Positions 8,546 to 17,829 of a DNA stretch of 64,000 bases are shown one piece after another (positions within the stretch are counted from its first letter, which is position 1; every line of letters begins with the position of its first letter). The notes under the pieces are model-generated. The model did not search any database. It was given only the letters and a program-made list of their open reading frames with translations, and was not told the DNA's origin. The DNA lies in NCBI GenBank assembly GCA_003576745.1, contig QEVR01000002.1:175884-239883 (forward strand), written 5' to 3'. The translations under genes were made by a program, and so were the position numbers. Origin of the DNA: Candidatus Uhrbacteria bacterium. Its GTDB lineage: Bacteria; Patescibacteriota; Patescibacteriia; 2-12-FULL-60-25.

Positions 8546-8929
8546 TTAGTCGCCAGGTTTCCGAAACGCGCGCAAGGGCGGAATATCCGGAAAACGCATG
8601 GACTCACCTGCGTCGGGAATAGTACTCTGCATGGGCCGCAATGACGGCGGAATGGACAAAGAGTCTTTCGCTTCGACGCGGAGCACGAAATCCGTATGAA
8701 GGACCGCGGCGCCGAGCTGAAAACAGAGTCTGCACGTTCCATTCAGACGACTGGCTACTTCGGCGAGCGAAATGAGCGTCTGATAGTCATTGCCGACAAC
8801 GGCGCCGATGACCGGCTTCACCAGGAGCTTATGCTCCTCCAGTTCCCCGTACTCCTTGTCGAATACCGCCCCGCAGTACCCATTGGCAACGGCATAAATG
8901 TACTTTGCTGTGTGGTAATACGTAACCAT
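8546..8929 (-). CDS. hypothetical protein
   Basis: 127 aa from ATG 8929. That start is favoured over an upstream ATG at 9007 because GGAGGCGGAGGG lies just before it. No signal peptide or membrane helix. The N-terminal two thirds (about 1-85) look like a compact alpha/beta domain with a CRLCF motif near 69-73, while the last 30 residues are Pro/Arg-rich and probably disordered. No family recognised. It has its own terminator. Confidence 0.7.
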   Translation of the reverse strand: MVTYYHTAKYIYAVANGYCGAVFDKEYGELEEHKLLVKPVIGAVVGNDYQTLISLAEVASRLNGTCRLCFQLGAAVLHTDFVLRVEAKDSLSIPPSLRPMQSTIPDAGESMRFPDIPPLRAFRKPGD

Positions 8930-9030
8930 CCAGTCCCTCCGCCTCCTATGTATCGTTTTTGGAATAAATACGCAACCGGAAGACGGCAAGCGGTATGCTC
9001 TATGCAATGTTCACGCTCGCGCGTCATTCC

Positions 9031-9039
9031 TGTTACCCT
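9031..9039 (+). promoter_or_regulatory. extended -10 box, possible leaderless promoter of ung
   Basis: TGT TACCCT ends 9 nt before the ung ATG. No Shine-Dalgarno sequence lies between. Confidence 0.5.
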
Positions 9040-9048
9040 GATTCCGCC

Positions 9049-9771
9049 ATGCCGCATGCGAATGCCGTCCACATCAATATCAACGCATCCTGGAAGGATG
9101 CCCTGAAGGAAGAAATCGAAAAACCGTATTTCAGGCATTTGATGCAATTCGTAAAACACGCGTATAGGACAAAGACCGTCTATCCCCCGCCGAAGGAGAT
9201 ATTCCGCGCTTTTGATGCAACGCCATTCAACAAGGTGAAGGCAGTGATTATTGGACAGGATCCGTATCACGGCGCGCATCAGGCGAACGGATTGTGTTTT
9301 TCGGTGAACAAAGGCGTGCGTCAGCCGCCCTCGCTCCAAAACATTTTTAAGGAAATCTGCCGAGACGTGGGAATCCCCATTCCCACAAGCGGTAATCTCC
9401 AGCATTGGGCGGAACAGGGAGTACTCTTGCTGAATGCAGCGCTGACGGTGGAGGGCGGAAAGGCGGGTTCGCATCAGCATCGCGGCTGGGAGAAATGCAC
9501 GAATGCCGCCATCAAAGCGTTGTCGGACAAGCGCGAACACCTAGCATTTCTGCTCTGGGGCGCCTACGCAAAAAGCAAAATGCCCCTGATCGATGCAAAG
9601 AAACATTTGATCCTCGCGGCAGCGCATCCGTCGCCGCTCTCGGCGAACAAAGGGTTTTTCGGCTGTCGCCATTTCAGTAAAGCGAATACCTATCTGAAAA
9701 CGCATGGCAAAACGCCGATCGATTGGTCGGTTCCCGAATCCGCCCGCGTTCATAAACGCCGTTCAGACTGA
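9049..9771 (+). CDS. ung: uracil-DNA glycosylase, family 1
   Basis: Removes uracil from DNA as the first step of base excision repair. 240 aa from ATG 9049. The water-activating motif GQDPYHG is at residues 69-75, the uracil-binding LLLNAALTV near 129-137 and the DNA-intercalating loop HPSPLSA around 195-201. An upstream in-frame ATG at 8995 would add 18 unrelated residues. A promoter box sits 9 nt before the chosen start. Confidence 0.95.
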   Translation: MPHANAVHININASWKDALKEEIEKPYFRHLMQFVKHAYRTKTVYPPPKEIFRAFDATPFNKVKAVIIGQDPYHGAHQANGLCFSVNKGVRQPPSLQNIFKEICRDVGIPIPTSGNLQHWAEQGVLLLNAALTVEGGKAGSHQHRGWEKCTNAAIKALSDKREHLAFLLWGAYAKSKMPLIDAKKHLILAAAHPSPLSANKGFFGCRHFSKANTYLKTHGKTPIDWSVPESARVHKRRSD

Positions 9772-9777
9772 TACAAT
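9769..9777 (+). promoter_or_regulatory. extended -10 box, possible leaderless promoter
   Basis: TGA TACAAT, with 9 nt to the ATG at 9787. It overlaps the ung stop codon. Confidence 0.5.
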
Positions 9778-9786
9778 ACGTTTTCC

Positions 9787-10737
9787 ATGCAAACACTCAT
9801 CGCGCTCATGCCCCAAGGCATTGTCGGACATATCGTTTTCGCCATGGTTCTTACCGTCCTGCTCCATCTTACGCGCCCCGTATATTTGGCGTTCCGAAGA
9901 CAAAAAACGGGTTACGGCGTGGTGTTCAATAGCGTCACGGGGCTCCCCATGGACCTTGTGACGGTCCGGCTCATCGACGAACACGGACAAACGGTAAGCT
10001 CGGCGGTAAGCGATAAACACGGCCGCTACCGCATTGCCGCTCGGCCCGGGGAATTCACGGTGGATGTGGCAAAACAAGGCTATACATTCCCTTCGCAATA
10101 TCTCAAAAAACACAGCACCGTATACGCCAATATTCTGCCGACGGCTCGGATTCGGGTGAAAGACTACGGCATTATTACAAAAAATATTCCCATCGATCCG
10201 GCAGCGGCCGGCAGATCGAAAGTATTCGGTGTTCGCATTGCCCTGGGAAAAAATACGCAATACCTCCTTGCCTATCTCAGCCCTTTCGTTGTGATCGCCT
10301 ATCCTCTCATACGGGGAGGCATTCTCCCGTGGATACTGTACGGCCTGTATCTCGGCGCGCTTCTTGTGCGCTTGCTGACGTTTAAGCCCGGAAAGCCTGC
10401 ATTTGGCACCATTACGGATGCGGAAACGGAACGTCCCGTTTCCCAGGCCGTTGTCCGCATCTTTGACGCGAAATTCAATAAGCTTAAGGAAACGCAGGTG
10501 ACGGCAGGCACGGGTCGCTATGCATTTGTTGTCAGTCCCGGAGCGTATTATGTCCTTATTCACAAACCCGGATATAAACGCGTCCGCCTGAATTTTCCCG
10601 ACATCAAACGCGAAGGATTTACCCTGACATACGACGTAAAACTCAAACGTCTTCCAATGCCCGTGGCACGGACAAACATCGACACACAGGCGCCTGCCGC
10701 CCCTACGCAAAACATTGCGTATGGCGATATGGGATAA
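9787..10737 (+). CDS. membrane protein with two carboxypeptidase-regulatory-like domains
   Basis: 316 aa. A first membrane helix (about 10-30) is followed by a beta-sandwich domain (about 40-115; TGYGVVFNSVTGLPMDLVTV, then DKHGRYRIAARPGEF). A central hydrophobic pair of helices (about 160-200) precedes a second similar domain (about 205-300; GTITDAETERPVSQAVVRI, GTGRYAFVVSPGAY). The DxxGRYxxxxxPGxY pattern is typical of CarboxypepD_reg/SpaA-like folds. Function unknown; probably surface-related. Confidence 0.75.
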   Translation: MQTLIALMPQGIVGHIVFAMVLTVLLHLTRPVYLAFRRQKTGYGVVFNSVTGLPMDLVTVRLIDEHGQTVSSAVSDKHGRYRIAARPGEFTVDVAKQGYTFPSQYLKKHSTVYANILPTARIRVKDYGIITKNIPIDPAAAGRSKVFGVRIALGKNTQYLLAYLSPFVVIAYPLIRGGILPWILYGLYLGALLVRLLTFKPGKPAFGTITDAETERPVSQAVVRIFDAKFNKLKETQVTAGTGRYAFVVSPGAYYVLIHKPGYKRVRLNFPDIKREGFTLTYDVKLKRLPMPVARTNIDTQAPAAPTQNIAYGDMG

Positions 10738-10790
10738 CGCTTGATATTTCGCGGAATCTTCGGGTAAGCTGAACCTGCATCTGGATTTCT

Positions 10791-11906
10791 ATGCTGTACG
10801 CGGAACGGCATGCGAGAGCGCTGCTAAAGGAATTCGATATCGAAATCAACGGCTCCCGGCCGTGGGATATTCGCGTCCACAATCCGAAACTCTATGGACG
10901 CGCGCTGTCCATGGGATCGCTTGGATTCGGGGAAGCCTACATGGACGGATGGTGGGACTGCGATGCTCTCGACGAGCTCTTTTTTCGCCTGCTCCGGAAG
11001 GATATTCGCGAACGCATCAAGAACAATTGGCCGGTTCTTCTGCACGGCATCGTGAGCCGCCTTTTTAACCTTCAACGCAAATCCCGCGCCTTTCACATCG
11101 GCGAAAAACATTATGATGTGGGAAATGACCTGTATCAGGGTATGCTGGATCGCCGCATGGTGTATACATGCGGGTACTGGAAGGATGCAGCGAATCTCGA
11201 CCAGGCGCAGGAAGCAAAACTGGATCTTGTCTGCAAAAAAATCCACCTCCTGCCCGGACAGCGCGTGCTCGATATCGGTTGCGGCTGGGGAAGTTTTGCG
11301 AAATTCGCCGCAGAACGGTATGGCGCCCACGTTGTGGGGATAACCGTTTCCAAGGAACAGGTTGCTCTCGGCCAAAAGCTCTGCGCGGGATTGCCTGTGG
11401 AAATACGTCTTCAAGATTATCGCGACGTGAATGAAACGTTCGACCATATTATTTCGCTCGGCATGTTCGAGCATGTCGGTTACAGGAATTACCGGCTCTT
11501 TTACGACCTCGTGTCGAAAAACCTGAAGGACGACGGACTGTTCCTTCTGCATACGATCGCCGGCCCGTCGTCCACCACCGGAACCGATCCTTGGATTCAT
11601 AAATATATTTTTCCGAACTCCATGCTCCCTTCAGCCGTACAGCTCGCGCGCGCGGCAGAAGGACGGTTTATCACGGAAGACTGGCATAACTTCGGCTCGG
11701 ATTATGACAAAACGCTTCTGTCATGGTCGAAAAATGTGGAATCGGCGTGGAACGGCTTGAAGGATCGCTATTCAGAGCGATTTCACCGAATGTGGCGTTA
11801 TTATCTCCTTTCCTGCGCCGGATTGTTCAGAGCAAGACAGGCGGAACTGTATCAAATCGTCTATTCAAAACACGGTGTTCTCGACGGATACATTTCTGTT
11901 AGATAA
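10791..11906 (+). CDS. cfa: cyclopropane-fatty-acyl-phospholipid synthase
   Basis: SAM-dependent enzyme that adds a methylene bridge to unsaturated phospholipid acyl chains. 371 aa, full length. The SAM site RVLDIGCGWGSFA is at about 158-170, preceded by the family segment HYDVGNDLYQGMLD near 107-120 and followed by SLGMFEHVGYRNY. It matches the lipid-modifying theme of cardiolipin synthase and the GT at 17.9-20.8 kb. Confidence 0.93.
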   Translation: MLYAERHARALLKEFDIEINGSRPWDIRVHNPKLYGRALSMGSLGFGEAYMDGWWDCDALDELFFRLLRKDIRERIKNNWPVLLHGIVSRLFNLQRKSRAFHIGEKHYDVGNDLYQGMLDRRMVYTCGYWKDAANLDQAQEAKLDLVCKKIHLLPGQRVLDIGCGWGSFAKFAAERYGAHVVGITVSKEQVALGQKLCAGLPVEIRLQDYRDVNETFDHIISLGMFEHVGYRNYRLFYDLVSKNLKDDGLFLLHTIAGPSSTTGTDPWIHKYIFPNSMLPSAVQLARAAEGRFITEDWHNFGSDYDKTLLSWSKNVESAWNGLKDRYSERFHRMWRYYLLSCAGLFRARQAELYQIVYSKHGVLDGYISVR

Positions 11907-11934
11907 ACAATTTACAATTGGAAGTCGGTAAAGG

Positions 11935-12290
11935 GGCTAAGGGTACAAGTGAGCGGTGAGTAGTAAGTGGGATTTTTAATTATGCGTTATGGGCGCATAA
12001 CTCACGACTTACGAACTTACGAACCTACTGATTTACAGACCTACGGACTTTCAGACACAAGAGCTAAGGACTGCGGGTTTCGGGCGCATGACGCAAGGCG
12101 CACGGCGCATACCTCACCCCCTACGCTCTACATCCTACGCCCTTCTCCCTCCTCCCGTGTGACTCACGACCCATACCTCACGACTCACGCCCTACGGACC
12201 TACTGACTTACAGACCTACGATCTTACAGACCCACGAACCTACGGACCCGCTCGGGTTTCGGGCGCACGGCGCACGGCGTCTCCCGCAAC
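11935..12290. repeat. dispersed word repeat, longest clean copy
   Basis: About 350 bp of tandem-like words with a spacing near 10 bp: acgaacctac, ggacttacag, acctacgatc, ttacagaccc. It also holds the gagtagtaagtgg and gggtttcgggcgca modules. It fills the gap between cfa and the next gene. No coding, tRNA or CRISPR structure is seen. Confidence 0.9.
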
Positions 12291-12332
12291 TCCTGAATAG
12301 CGATTCCCCTGTTTTTCGTGTATGAAGGACGC

Positions 12333-13598
12333 ATGTCCGATACGGCGCTTCCGCCACAATCCCGAAAAACCGCGCATGCCATAATTTTCGCGGCAGTCGT
12401 GATTTTCGCTGCGTTCTCATTCCTCGGCTTTGCCGCCTACCGCTCCGGCGCTCGTGGCGCCCTGCCGGCGGAAAGCATCGGCGGCGGAAGCCAGAACCCC
12501 TCCCCTGCCGCCGAACCGGAGCCGAAACCAGAGAAGATTCGCCATGTCCCCATGCCCGACGAAGTCCGTGGCATCTACTGGACGGCGCAGACGGCGGGAG
12601 GTGAACGCGGTCAAGAATTGCTCGCCTATATGAAACGATACGGACTGAATACGGCGGTGATTGATCTTAAAATGGACAATGGCGAACTTGCGTTCGATCC
12701 CCATTCGGATGCCATGAAAGCGACGGTGATGGATGATCCTGTCATACGCGATCTGGATGCCCTCCTACACAAACTCGCTGATGAGGATATCTATCGCATT
12801 GCCCGCATCGCCGTCATGCGGGACGGCGCCTTTGCGAAGATTCATCCGGAGCTCGCCCTCAAACGCGCGGGAGGCGGCATCTGGAAGGACAATATCGGCT
12901 CAATATGGCTGGATCCTGCGGCAGATGAACCCCGGCTCTACGGCATAGAGCTGGCACGGGAAGCGTATAAACGGGGCTTTGACGAAATACAATTTGATTA
13001 TGTCCGTTTTCCCTCTGACGGGGCCATCGGCGCCATTCAGTATCCCATATGGAGCCAAACGACATCCACGAAAGTTCAAGTGATGCAAGACTTTTTTGCA
13101 GAGGTTGGCGGAACGCTCGCGCGGGAAGGCATCCCCGTTTCCTTTGATGTATTCGGCATGACATTCATCTCCCTATCGGATTTCAATATCGGACAGCGGC
13201 TCGCGGACGTTTATCCATATGCCGATGCCATTTCCCCAATGGCATACCCGTCGCATTATCCGAACATGTTCCGCGGATATCCAAATCCCTCGCTCGTCCC
13301 ATACGAGATCGTGAAGCTGACACTGGATGAAGGCGCACGCATTATGGAAAACCTTTACGGCGTCCCGGAGGAAGAGAGCCGACCGAAATTCCGCCCCTGG
13401 CTGCAGGACTTCGACATCGGGGCCGTCTATACGCCTGAACGGATCGAGGCGCAAATTCGCGCGACGCGCGATGCCGGCGCATCCGGCTGGTTGCTGTGGA
13501 ATGCGCGGAATGTGTACGAACCGGCAAACTATCTCCCCCCGAAAGAAACTGAGATACGAAAACGCGACGAAGAGAAAAACGCTCCCATCCTCGAGTGA
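12333..13598 (+). CDS. putative glycoside hydrolase, DUF4015-type, membrane-anchored
   Basis: 421 aa. ATG 12333 is chosen over 12318 because GAAGGA lies 4-9 nt before it. N-terminal anchor (about 18-38), a Pro/Glu linker to about 72, then a TIM-barrel-like domain with PDEVRGIYWTAQTAG, NTAVIDLKMDNGEL, FDEIQFDYVRFPSDG (acidic catalytic-type cluster) and PVSFDVFGM. These match the DUF4015 putative glycosyl hydrolase family. Substrate unknown; likely extracytoplasmic polysaccharide. The stop lies inside the terminator stem shared with the convergent gene. Confidence 0.82.
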   Translation: MSDTALPPQSRKTAHAIIFAAVVIFAAFSFLGFAAYRSGARGALPAESIGGGSQNPSPAAEPEPKPEKIRHVPMPDEVRGIYWTAQTAGGERGQELLAYMKRYGLNTAVIDLKMDNGELAFDPHSDAMKATVMDDPVIRDLDALLHKLADEDIYRIARIAVMRDGAFAKIHPELALKRAGGGIWKDNIGSIWLDPAADEPRLYGIELAREAYKRGFDEIQFDYVRFPSDGAIGAIQYPIWSQTTSTKVQVMQDFFAEVGGTLAREGIPVSFDVFGMTFISLSDFNIGQRLADVYPYADAISPMAYPSHYPNMFRGYPNPSLVPYEIVKLTLDEGARIMENLYGVPEEESRPKFRPWLQDFDIGAVYTPERIEAQIRATRDAGASGWLLWNARNVYEPANYLPPKETEIRKRDEEKNAPILE

Positions 13599-13611
13599 GG
13601 ACGGGAGCGTT
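13578..13611 (-). terminator. terminator between convergent genes
   Basis: Fifteen-base stem with one mismatch around loop gagt. On the minus strand it is followed by TTTTTCTC, so it mainly serves the gene at 13624-14727; its plus side overlaps the glycoside hydrolase stop. Confidence 0.85.
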
Positions 13612-13623
13612 GAAAGGCTACTG

Positions 13624-14727
13624 TCAGGTGGGTTCGGCGTCGATGTCATCTTCGACGCGGGCGAGGTAATCCTCGAGCCATATTTCGAGCACGCGTTTGC
13701 GCGAGGCGTCCAAGGACGACTTTCGGATCATGTGCAAAATCCTGTTCCGCCGCGTGCGAGGCCTTCCGTTGTCGAAACGTTCATCCGCATGCAGATCGGC
13801 GACAACCGCGAATTGCCACGGCTCGCGGGCCATGGCGAGCGCCGTCTCCCATGGGAGATGTTCGATCGCCGCGGCATACCCTTTGTCGCCCTTGTCATCG
13901 TCCTCCGTGTCCCGATCGATCTGTTCCAGAAGAAACCGGTGGCGGTTGAGGGTTTCCGGCTTCATCGGAACGCATTCGGCGATATATCCGCGCCGGGCTC
14001 GTTCAATGAGCTCATGGAATGACGAAGGGATGGATCGCACATCCGGCTCTCGCGGCCGTTCCAGGGAGTCGCTGCAGCGCTGTAACCGCTTCATGCGGAC
14101 TCGGAGAACGGCGGGACGGTTCGATTGGATCACCTCTGCGCGGATCGCGACGATGGTCGTTCGAATCCCGGAGATATCGCCGTTTCTCCCGATGAGAACT
14201 TCACGCGTATAGATTGCGCCAACCGCTTTTCTCCCGACTCGGATACACGCGGAAGGCGCATCAGCATCGTTTTGCGGGTACCGCGGAAGTCTTCTGCCGG
14301 GCAACGCATGTTCCCATGCGGCATAGCAATCTTTTTCAGATCGGAGGAATGGAAGGCACCATCGCGGAATTTCTTGGCTCTCGCCGGAGGACATGCGGCT
14401 GAATTGCCCCTTCCCTTCCCGAAACAGACAAACGTGGTATCTCCGTTTCAAGGAGGCGGGCTCGATCCGAACGGACAGCGGCAACGGCCGACGCAGAAAT
14501 TCCGTATTCCGCGCCAGCATGTCGGAGCACGTCATGTTCCTGAATCGTTTTTCCGGCCGCTGGACATAGCATCTGCCGCGGCCGCCATGCACAACAAGGA
14601 GCGGATGCTCCAAGAGTTCATTGGGCAGGCGGCGGCAATACAGAAATGCTTGCGCTTCGGATTCGAAGGCCAACGCGGGAATCACGAGGCTCGTGGATCG
14701 TGCATTGGCAACGAGCTGGAGTTCCAT
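13624..14727 (-). CDS. hypothetical protein, basic, soluble
   Basis: Not recognised. 367 aa from ATG 14727, which has GAGG about 9 nt upstream; a GTG at 14736 is an alternative. No signal peptide or helix. Strikingly Arg-rich, ending in an acidic tail (ARVEDDIDAEP). The mid section (about 165-215) alternates short hydrophobic strands with Arg. It lies 151 nt downstream of the AAA-ATPase gene on the same strand but a terminator separates them. Confidence 0.7.
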   Translation of the reverse strand: MELQLVANARSTSLVIPALAFESEAQAFLYCRRLPNELLEHPLLVVHGGRGRCYVQRPEKRFRNMTCSDMLARNTEFLRRPLPLSVRIEPASLKRRYHVCLFREGKGQFSRMSSGESQEIPRWCLPFLRSEKDCYAAWEHALPGRRLPRYPQNDADAPSACIRVGRKAVGAIYTREVLIGRNGDISGIRTTIVAIRAEVIQSNRPAVLRVRMKRLQRCSDSLERPREPDVRSIPSSFHELIERARRGYIAECVPMKPETLNRHRFLLEQIDRDTEDDDKGDKGYAAAIEHLPWETALAMAREPWQFAVVADLHADERFDNGRPRTRRNRILHMIRKSSLDASRKRVLEIWLEDYLARVEDDIDAEPT

Positions 14728-14825
14728 GATATTCACCTCGTCTCATATAGATGCTCTGAATATGGAAAGGCCGACTGACATGCCACGATAAAAAATTTCT
14801 CGCCTTCTGTCAAGAAGGGCATACA

Positions 14826-14854
14826 AAAAGGAGCTCCCGAATGGAAACTCCTTT
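14826..14854 (-). terminator. terminator after the AAA-ATPase gene
   Basis: Stem AAAGGAG/CTCCTTT on the minus strand, followed by TTGT. Confidence 0.55.
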
Positions 14855-14878
14855 GTTTCGATGGGGCGGAGGCGTGTG

Positions 14879-15583
14879 TTACCCTACCTTTGACCCCGAG
14901 AGGGCTCCTTCAGATGAACGCGAGCCCGGTACCGCCTTCTGTGTAGTAAGCGGTATCTCCCTCAAAAACGTGCGAATGGCGACGATGACAGCCTTTTTCT
15001 TTTCATCCCAATCCTGACTGTACGGGATGAAAAGGAAACGCGAGTGGTCCTGCCACAGCGCGCCGAGACCATGGGCCCGCTCTACCGCTATGGGGAATGC
15101 GGAGGGTCGGTATTCTTTCTGTTCTGCGCGCTGATTGTATGTTTCTTTTCCCGCCTGTTCGTGATACAGGACGAGATCGTATCGGCGGTATTCGCGATCC
15201 CTTGTCGTTCCGCAGAGCCTTCCCCATTCCTCATACCCGCCGGGCAGGTATACGGCTCCACATAAGGTTCCGCGATCAAGGACGACCGCCCGCTGTCCCC
15301 GACGAAAGGCCGTGATGTCTGCCAGGCTCTCGCACTCTTTTTGAATGCGGAAGAGGCGATACTGGAATTCACGGATCTCGTCGGCATCCTCCACATTCGG
15401 ACGTATCCCCATGTATTCCCGCAACAGCGAGGATACCTCCGGGACACAGAGCACTTCGGTGCCAAAGTGGCGCCGGAGCTCTTCCATCATCTCGCTCTTT
15501 CCGGAGCACTGACCTCCCGCGAGGAGGATACGCGGAACGTATTGTTGCTCCGGACTACTGGTGTTGCCTGTCTCTGAATGCAT
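14879..15583 (-). CDS. AAA_28/NadR-like P-loop ATPase
   Basis: 234 aa. Walker A GGQCSGKS at about 23-30 within RILLAGGQCSGKSEMMEEL, a Walker-B-like VVLDRGTLCG near 99-108 and ITAFRRGQRA ahead of it. The arrangement matches AAA_28-type kinase-like ATPases related to the NadR C-terminal domain (nucleoside or nucleotide kinases), but the substrate is not clear. The C-terminal 20 residues are probably disordered. A good promoter is at 15627-15654. Confidence 0.72.
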   Translation of the reverse strand: MHSETGNTSSPEQQYVPRILLAGGQCSGKSEMMEELRRHFGTEVLCVPEVSSLLREYMGIRPNVEDADEIREFQYRLFRIQKECESLADITAFRRGQRAVVLDRGTLCGAVYLPGGYEEWGRLCGTTRDREYRRYDLVLYHEQAGKETYNQRAEQKEYRPSAFPIAVERAHGLGALWQDHSRFLFIPYSQDWDEKKKAVIVAIRTFLREIPLTTQKAVPGSRSSEGALSGSKVG

Positions 15584-15626
15584 CCCTCATGCCTTCCTGT
15601 GTTGTACGGACAATGCACCTTAGGCG

Positions 15627-15654
15627 ACCATAGCAGTCTTATTCGTCTTGTCAA
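15627..15654 (-). promoter_or_regulatory. sigma70-type promoter of the AAA-ATPase gene
   Basis: TTGACA, 16 nt, TATGGT preceded by TGC. It lies 44 nt before the ATG. Confidence 0.65.
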
Positions 15655-15694
15655 CAGTCGTGGAAAATCGGTGTGCGGAACGTGAAAATAGGTT

Positions 15695-15800
15695 TCGAGG
15701 TTGCGTTCGTAAGTCCGTAGGTCTGTAGATCTGTAAGTCCGTAGGTCGTGTGGCATGGGTCGTGCGATCGAAACCTGTAACCACTCACCACGAACCTGCT
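15695..15800. repeat. dispersed word repeat, reverse orientation
   Basis: Words gtaagtccgtaggtctgtag and gtccgtaggtcgtg, the reverse complement of the acctacggacttac module, ending in accactcaccacgaacc. Confidence 0.85.
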
Positions 15801-15805
15801 ATACT
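15797..15805 (+). promoter_or_regulatory. extended -10 box at the repeat edge
   Basis: TGC TATACT, 44 nt before the ATG at 15850. The sequence gaacctgctatact is shared with 7051-7063. Confidence 0.5.
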
Positions 15806-15849
15806 CGAACAATGAACAGAGGAATATACGAAACAAAAAGAAGTCACAT

Positions 15850-16653
15850 ATGACGACACACGCGACGTTCACATACGTTATGACCTATGTCCGCATCGTC
15901 TTCATCATGGTGCTTAGTATGCTCTTCGTTTTTGTCATTCCGTTTTTGGGTCTGGAAGCGCGCGATGTCCTTCTGGAAAATGTCGTGCATATGGGCATTC
16001 TGTATGCCATCATCGTCGGTTTTCTCATGTCTATCGCCATCCAGCGAAAACAGACGTTGGATCATGATATTTCCTTGGAACTGAACAAAATCCGTCGCAT
16101 GTACCATCTCGGACTCCATCTCGCCCGCGAGGAATCGAGGCTCGAACCGTGGTTTACCGAACTCAAAGAACATTTGCATGCGTATCTCGGCATGTTTCGG
16201 GAAGTCAGTTTTCAGGTATATGAGCGCGGAAGCGACCTTTTTCGGAGCGTTACGTATACCGTGTACCGGCTCCCCGCCGATCATACGCCATACAATCGCG
16301 AACTCTATCTTTCCCTGCTGGATGCTACCGCGACCGTTACAGAGGCGCGCGAAGACATCCGATCAAAAAAGGACCAGACCATCGGCTATTTTCAGTGGCT
16401 CGTCATTCTCGTCGTAACGCTGACCTTTAGCTGGCTGATTACCTCCGCGGTCCCCCCGAGCCCGAATGCGCGCATTGTGGCGGCCATCATTGTATTTAAT
16501 TTATTCCTCGTGCTCGATCTGCTCTACGAATACGATCGATTCAACGATAAAAAGCTCCGGTATATCGCTGACAAGTACGCGACGAATCTCGATCATCTCG
16601 AGGAACTGCGCCCGTCGTCCCGTGCGCAAGGGAAGAAAAAGGGCGGAAGGTAA
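15850..16653 (+). CDS. four-helix membrane protein, DUF4239/bestrophin-like topology
   Basis: 267 aa with two N-terminal helices (about 14-36 and 46-66), a long cytoplasmic helical region and two more helices near 178-200 and 205-228. The topology and the charged region after helix 2 resemble DUF4239 (bestrophin-like) proteins, but the match is by shape only. The C-terminal tail is Lys/Arg-rich. ATG 15850 has a weak purine tract (AAAAAGAAG) upstream. Confidence 0.65.
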   Translation: MTTHATFTYVMTYVRIVFIMVLSMLFVFVIPFLGLEARDVLLENVVHMGILYAIIVGFLMSIAIQRKQTLDHDISLELNKIRRMYHLGLHLAREESRLEPWFTELKEHLHAYLGMFREVSFQVYERGSDLFRSVTYTVYRLPADHTPYNRELYLSLLDATATVTEAREDIRSKKDQTIGYFQWLVILVVTLTFSWLITSAVPPSPNARIVAAIIVFNLFLVLDLLYEYDRFNDKKLRYIADKYATNLDHLEELRPSSRAQGKKKGGR

Positions 16654-16704
16654 GGTTTTGAGAACATGGGTGAGAAAATTTCCCGTGTTCTCGGGATAAA
16701 AACA

Positions 16705-16713
16705 TGCTATCCT
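16705..16713 (+). promoter_or_regulatory. extended -10 box
   Basis: TGC TATCCT, 18 nt before ATG 16732. The same nine bases serve the gene starting at 60727. Confidence 0.45.
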
Positions 16714-16731
16714 GAACACACCTCCACATGT

Positions 16732-17358
16732 ATGGCCTCTGAATTGCAGTATTTCGTTAAAGAATCCCTGGAACGAGGGCAGTCGCGAAAGAGCGTCAAA
16801 GACGTTCTGCGGAAAGCCGGTTGGCCTCTTGATGAAATCTCCACGGCGCTGGATGCCTATGCCGAAGTGGATTTTCCCGTGCCTGTCCCGAGACGCAAAC
16901 CTTATTTGTCCGCGCGCGAGGCATTCATGTATTTGGTCATGTTTCTTACTCTGTATATCAGCGCCATCAGCTTCGGCACGCTCCTCTTCCAATTTATCAA
17001 TAAATGGTATCCGGACCCCCTGCTCTACCTTACGCCGAATATCAGCGCCATCCGTGAAGCGGCCTCATCGCTCATTATCGCCTATCCCGTGTTTCTCTTT
17101 GTCGCCCTCCGGCTGGAACGCGCCATCCGCAAGGATCCGGAAAAACGCACATCGAAGATCCGAAAATGGCTCACGTATGTCACGCTCTTCATTGCCGCCG
17201 GTGTCATTATCGGCGACCTCATTACCCTTGTCTCGAATTTGCTGCGAGGCGATCTCACCACGCCATTCGTTTTGAAAGTCCTCGTTGTCGGCGCCATCGC
17301 CGGAACGATTTTCGGATATTACCTTCTTGATCTCCGTACGGAGGAAAAACCCGTATGA
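16732..17358 (+). CDS. DUF5671 domain membrane protein
   Basis: 208 aa from ATG 16732. An N-terminal soluble segment (about 1-45) looks like a short helical domain (VKESLERGQSRKSVKDVL), then SAREAFMYLVMFLTLYISA opens the first of four membrane helices. This is the DUF5671 layout, frequent in CPR genomes; function unknown. The next gene overlaps it by 4 nt (ATGA), so the two are translationally coupled. Confidence 0.8.
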   Translation: MASELQYFVKESLERGQSRKSVKDVLRKAGWPLDEISTALDAYAEVDFPVPVPRRKPYLSAREAFMYLVMFLTLYISAISFGTLLFQFINKWYPDPLLYLTPNISAIREAASSLIIAYPVFLFVALRLERAIRKDPEKRTSKIRKWLTYVTLFIAAGVIIGDLITLVSNLLRGDLTTPFVLKVLVVGAIAGTIFGYYLLDLRTEEKPV

Positions 17359-17810
17359 AACTCGCCACCAAACGTGTGTTCGTCATAGTTCTGACCGTCC
17401 TTGTTTCCGCCGCCCTGGCGTATGGCATATACCTTGCCGGATCTCCGGGACAGGAACGTCTGCACAGACTGGATGAACAGCGCGTTTCACATCTCCAGCA
17501 GATCGCATCCAGCGTTGATTCCTTTTACACGCAAGAAGCCCGACTCCCCTCTTCGCTGGACGAGCTTCGCACAAGCCGCTTCACATATCTTACCTCCGTC
17601 GCAGACCCGGAAACGGACATACCGTATGAATACCGCATGACGGCCGACAAAGCCTATGAGCTTTGCGCCGTTTTCAATCTTCCAACGCCCGACATGCCAA
17701 AGGATTATGGTCCGACGCCGGATTTTTGGAGGCACGAAGCGGGACGGATGTGTTATGTTTTTGACGTTCGCACGCTCGACGTGCTGAAGCCGGCACTTCC
17801 CGTGCGCTAA
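17355..17810 (+). CDS. hypothetical single-helix protein coupled to DUF5671
   Basis: 151 aa with an N-terminal membrane helix (about 8-28) and an extracytoplasmic domain. The region after the helix (HLQQIASSVDSFYTQEARLP, then YRMTADKAYELCAVF) resembles the alpha-helix plus short sheet of type-II-secretion pseudopilin-like domains, but there is no prepilin motif. It overlaps DUF5671 by 4 nt; probably a partner protein. Confidence 0.75.
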   Translation: MKLATKRVFVIVLTVLVSAALAYGIYLAGSPGQERLHRLDEQRVSHLQQIASSVDSFYTQEARLPSSLDELRTSRFTYLTSVADPETDIPYEYRMTADKAYELCAVFNLPTPDMPKDYGPTPDFWRHEAGRMCYVFDVRTLDVLKPALPVR

Positions 17811-17829
17811 TGTGCTGTTGGTAATTCAA

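Noticed and set aside
11935-12290. Possible CRISPR array or minisatellite
   Set aside because: Words vary in order and there is no fixed repeat length, no regular spacers and no cas gene.
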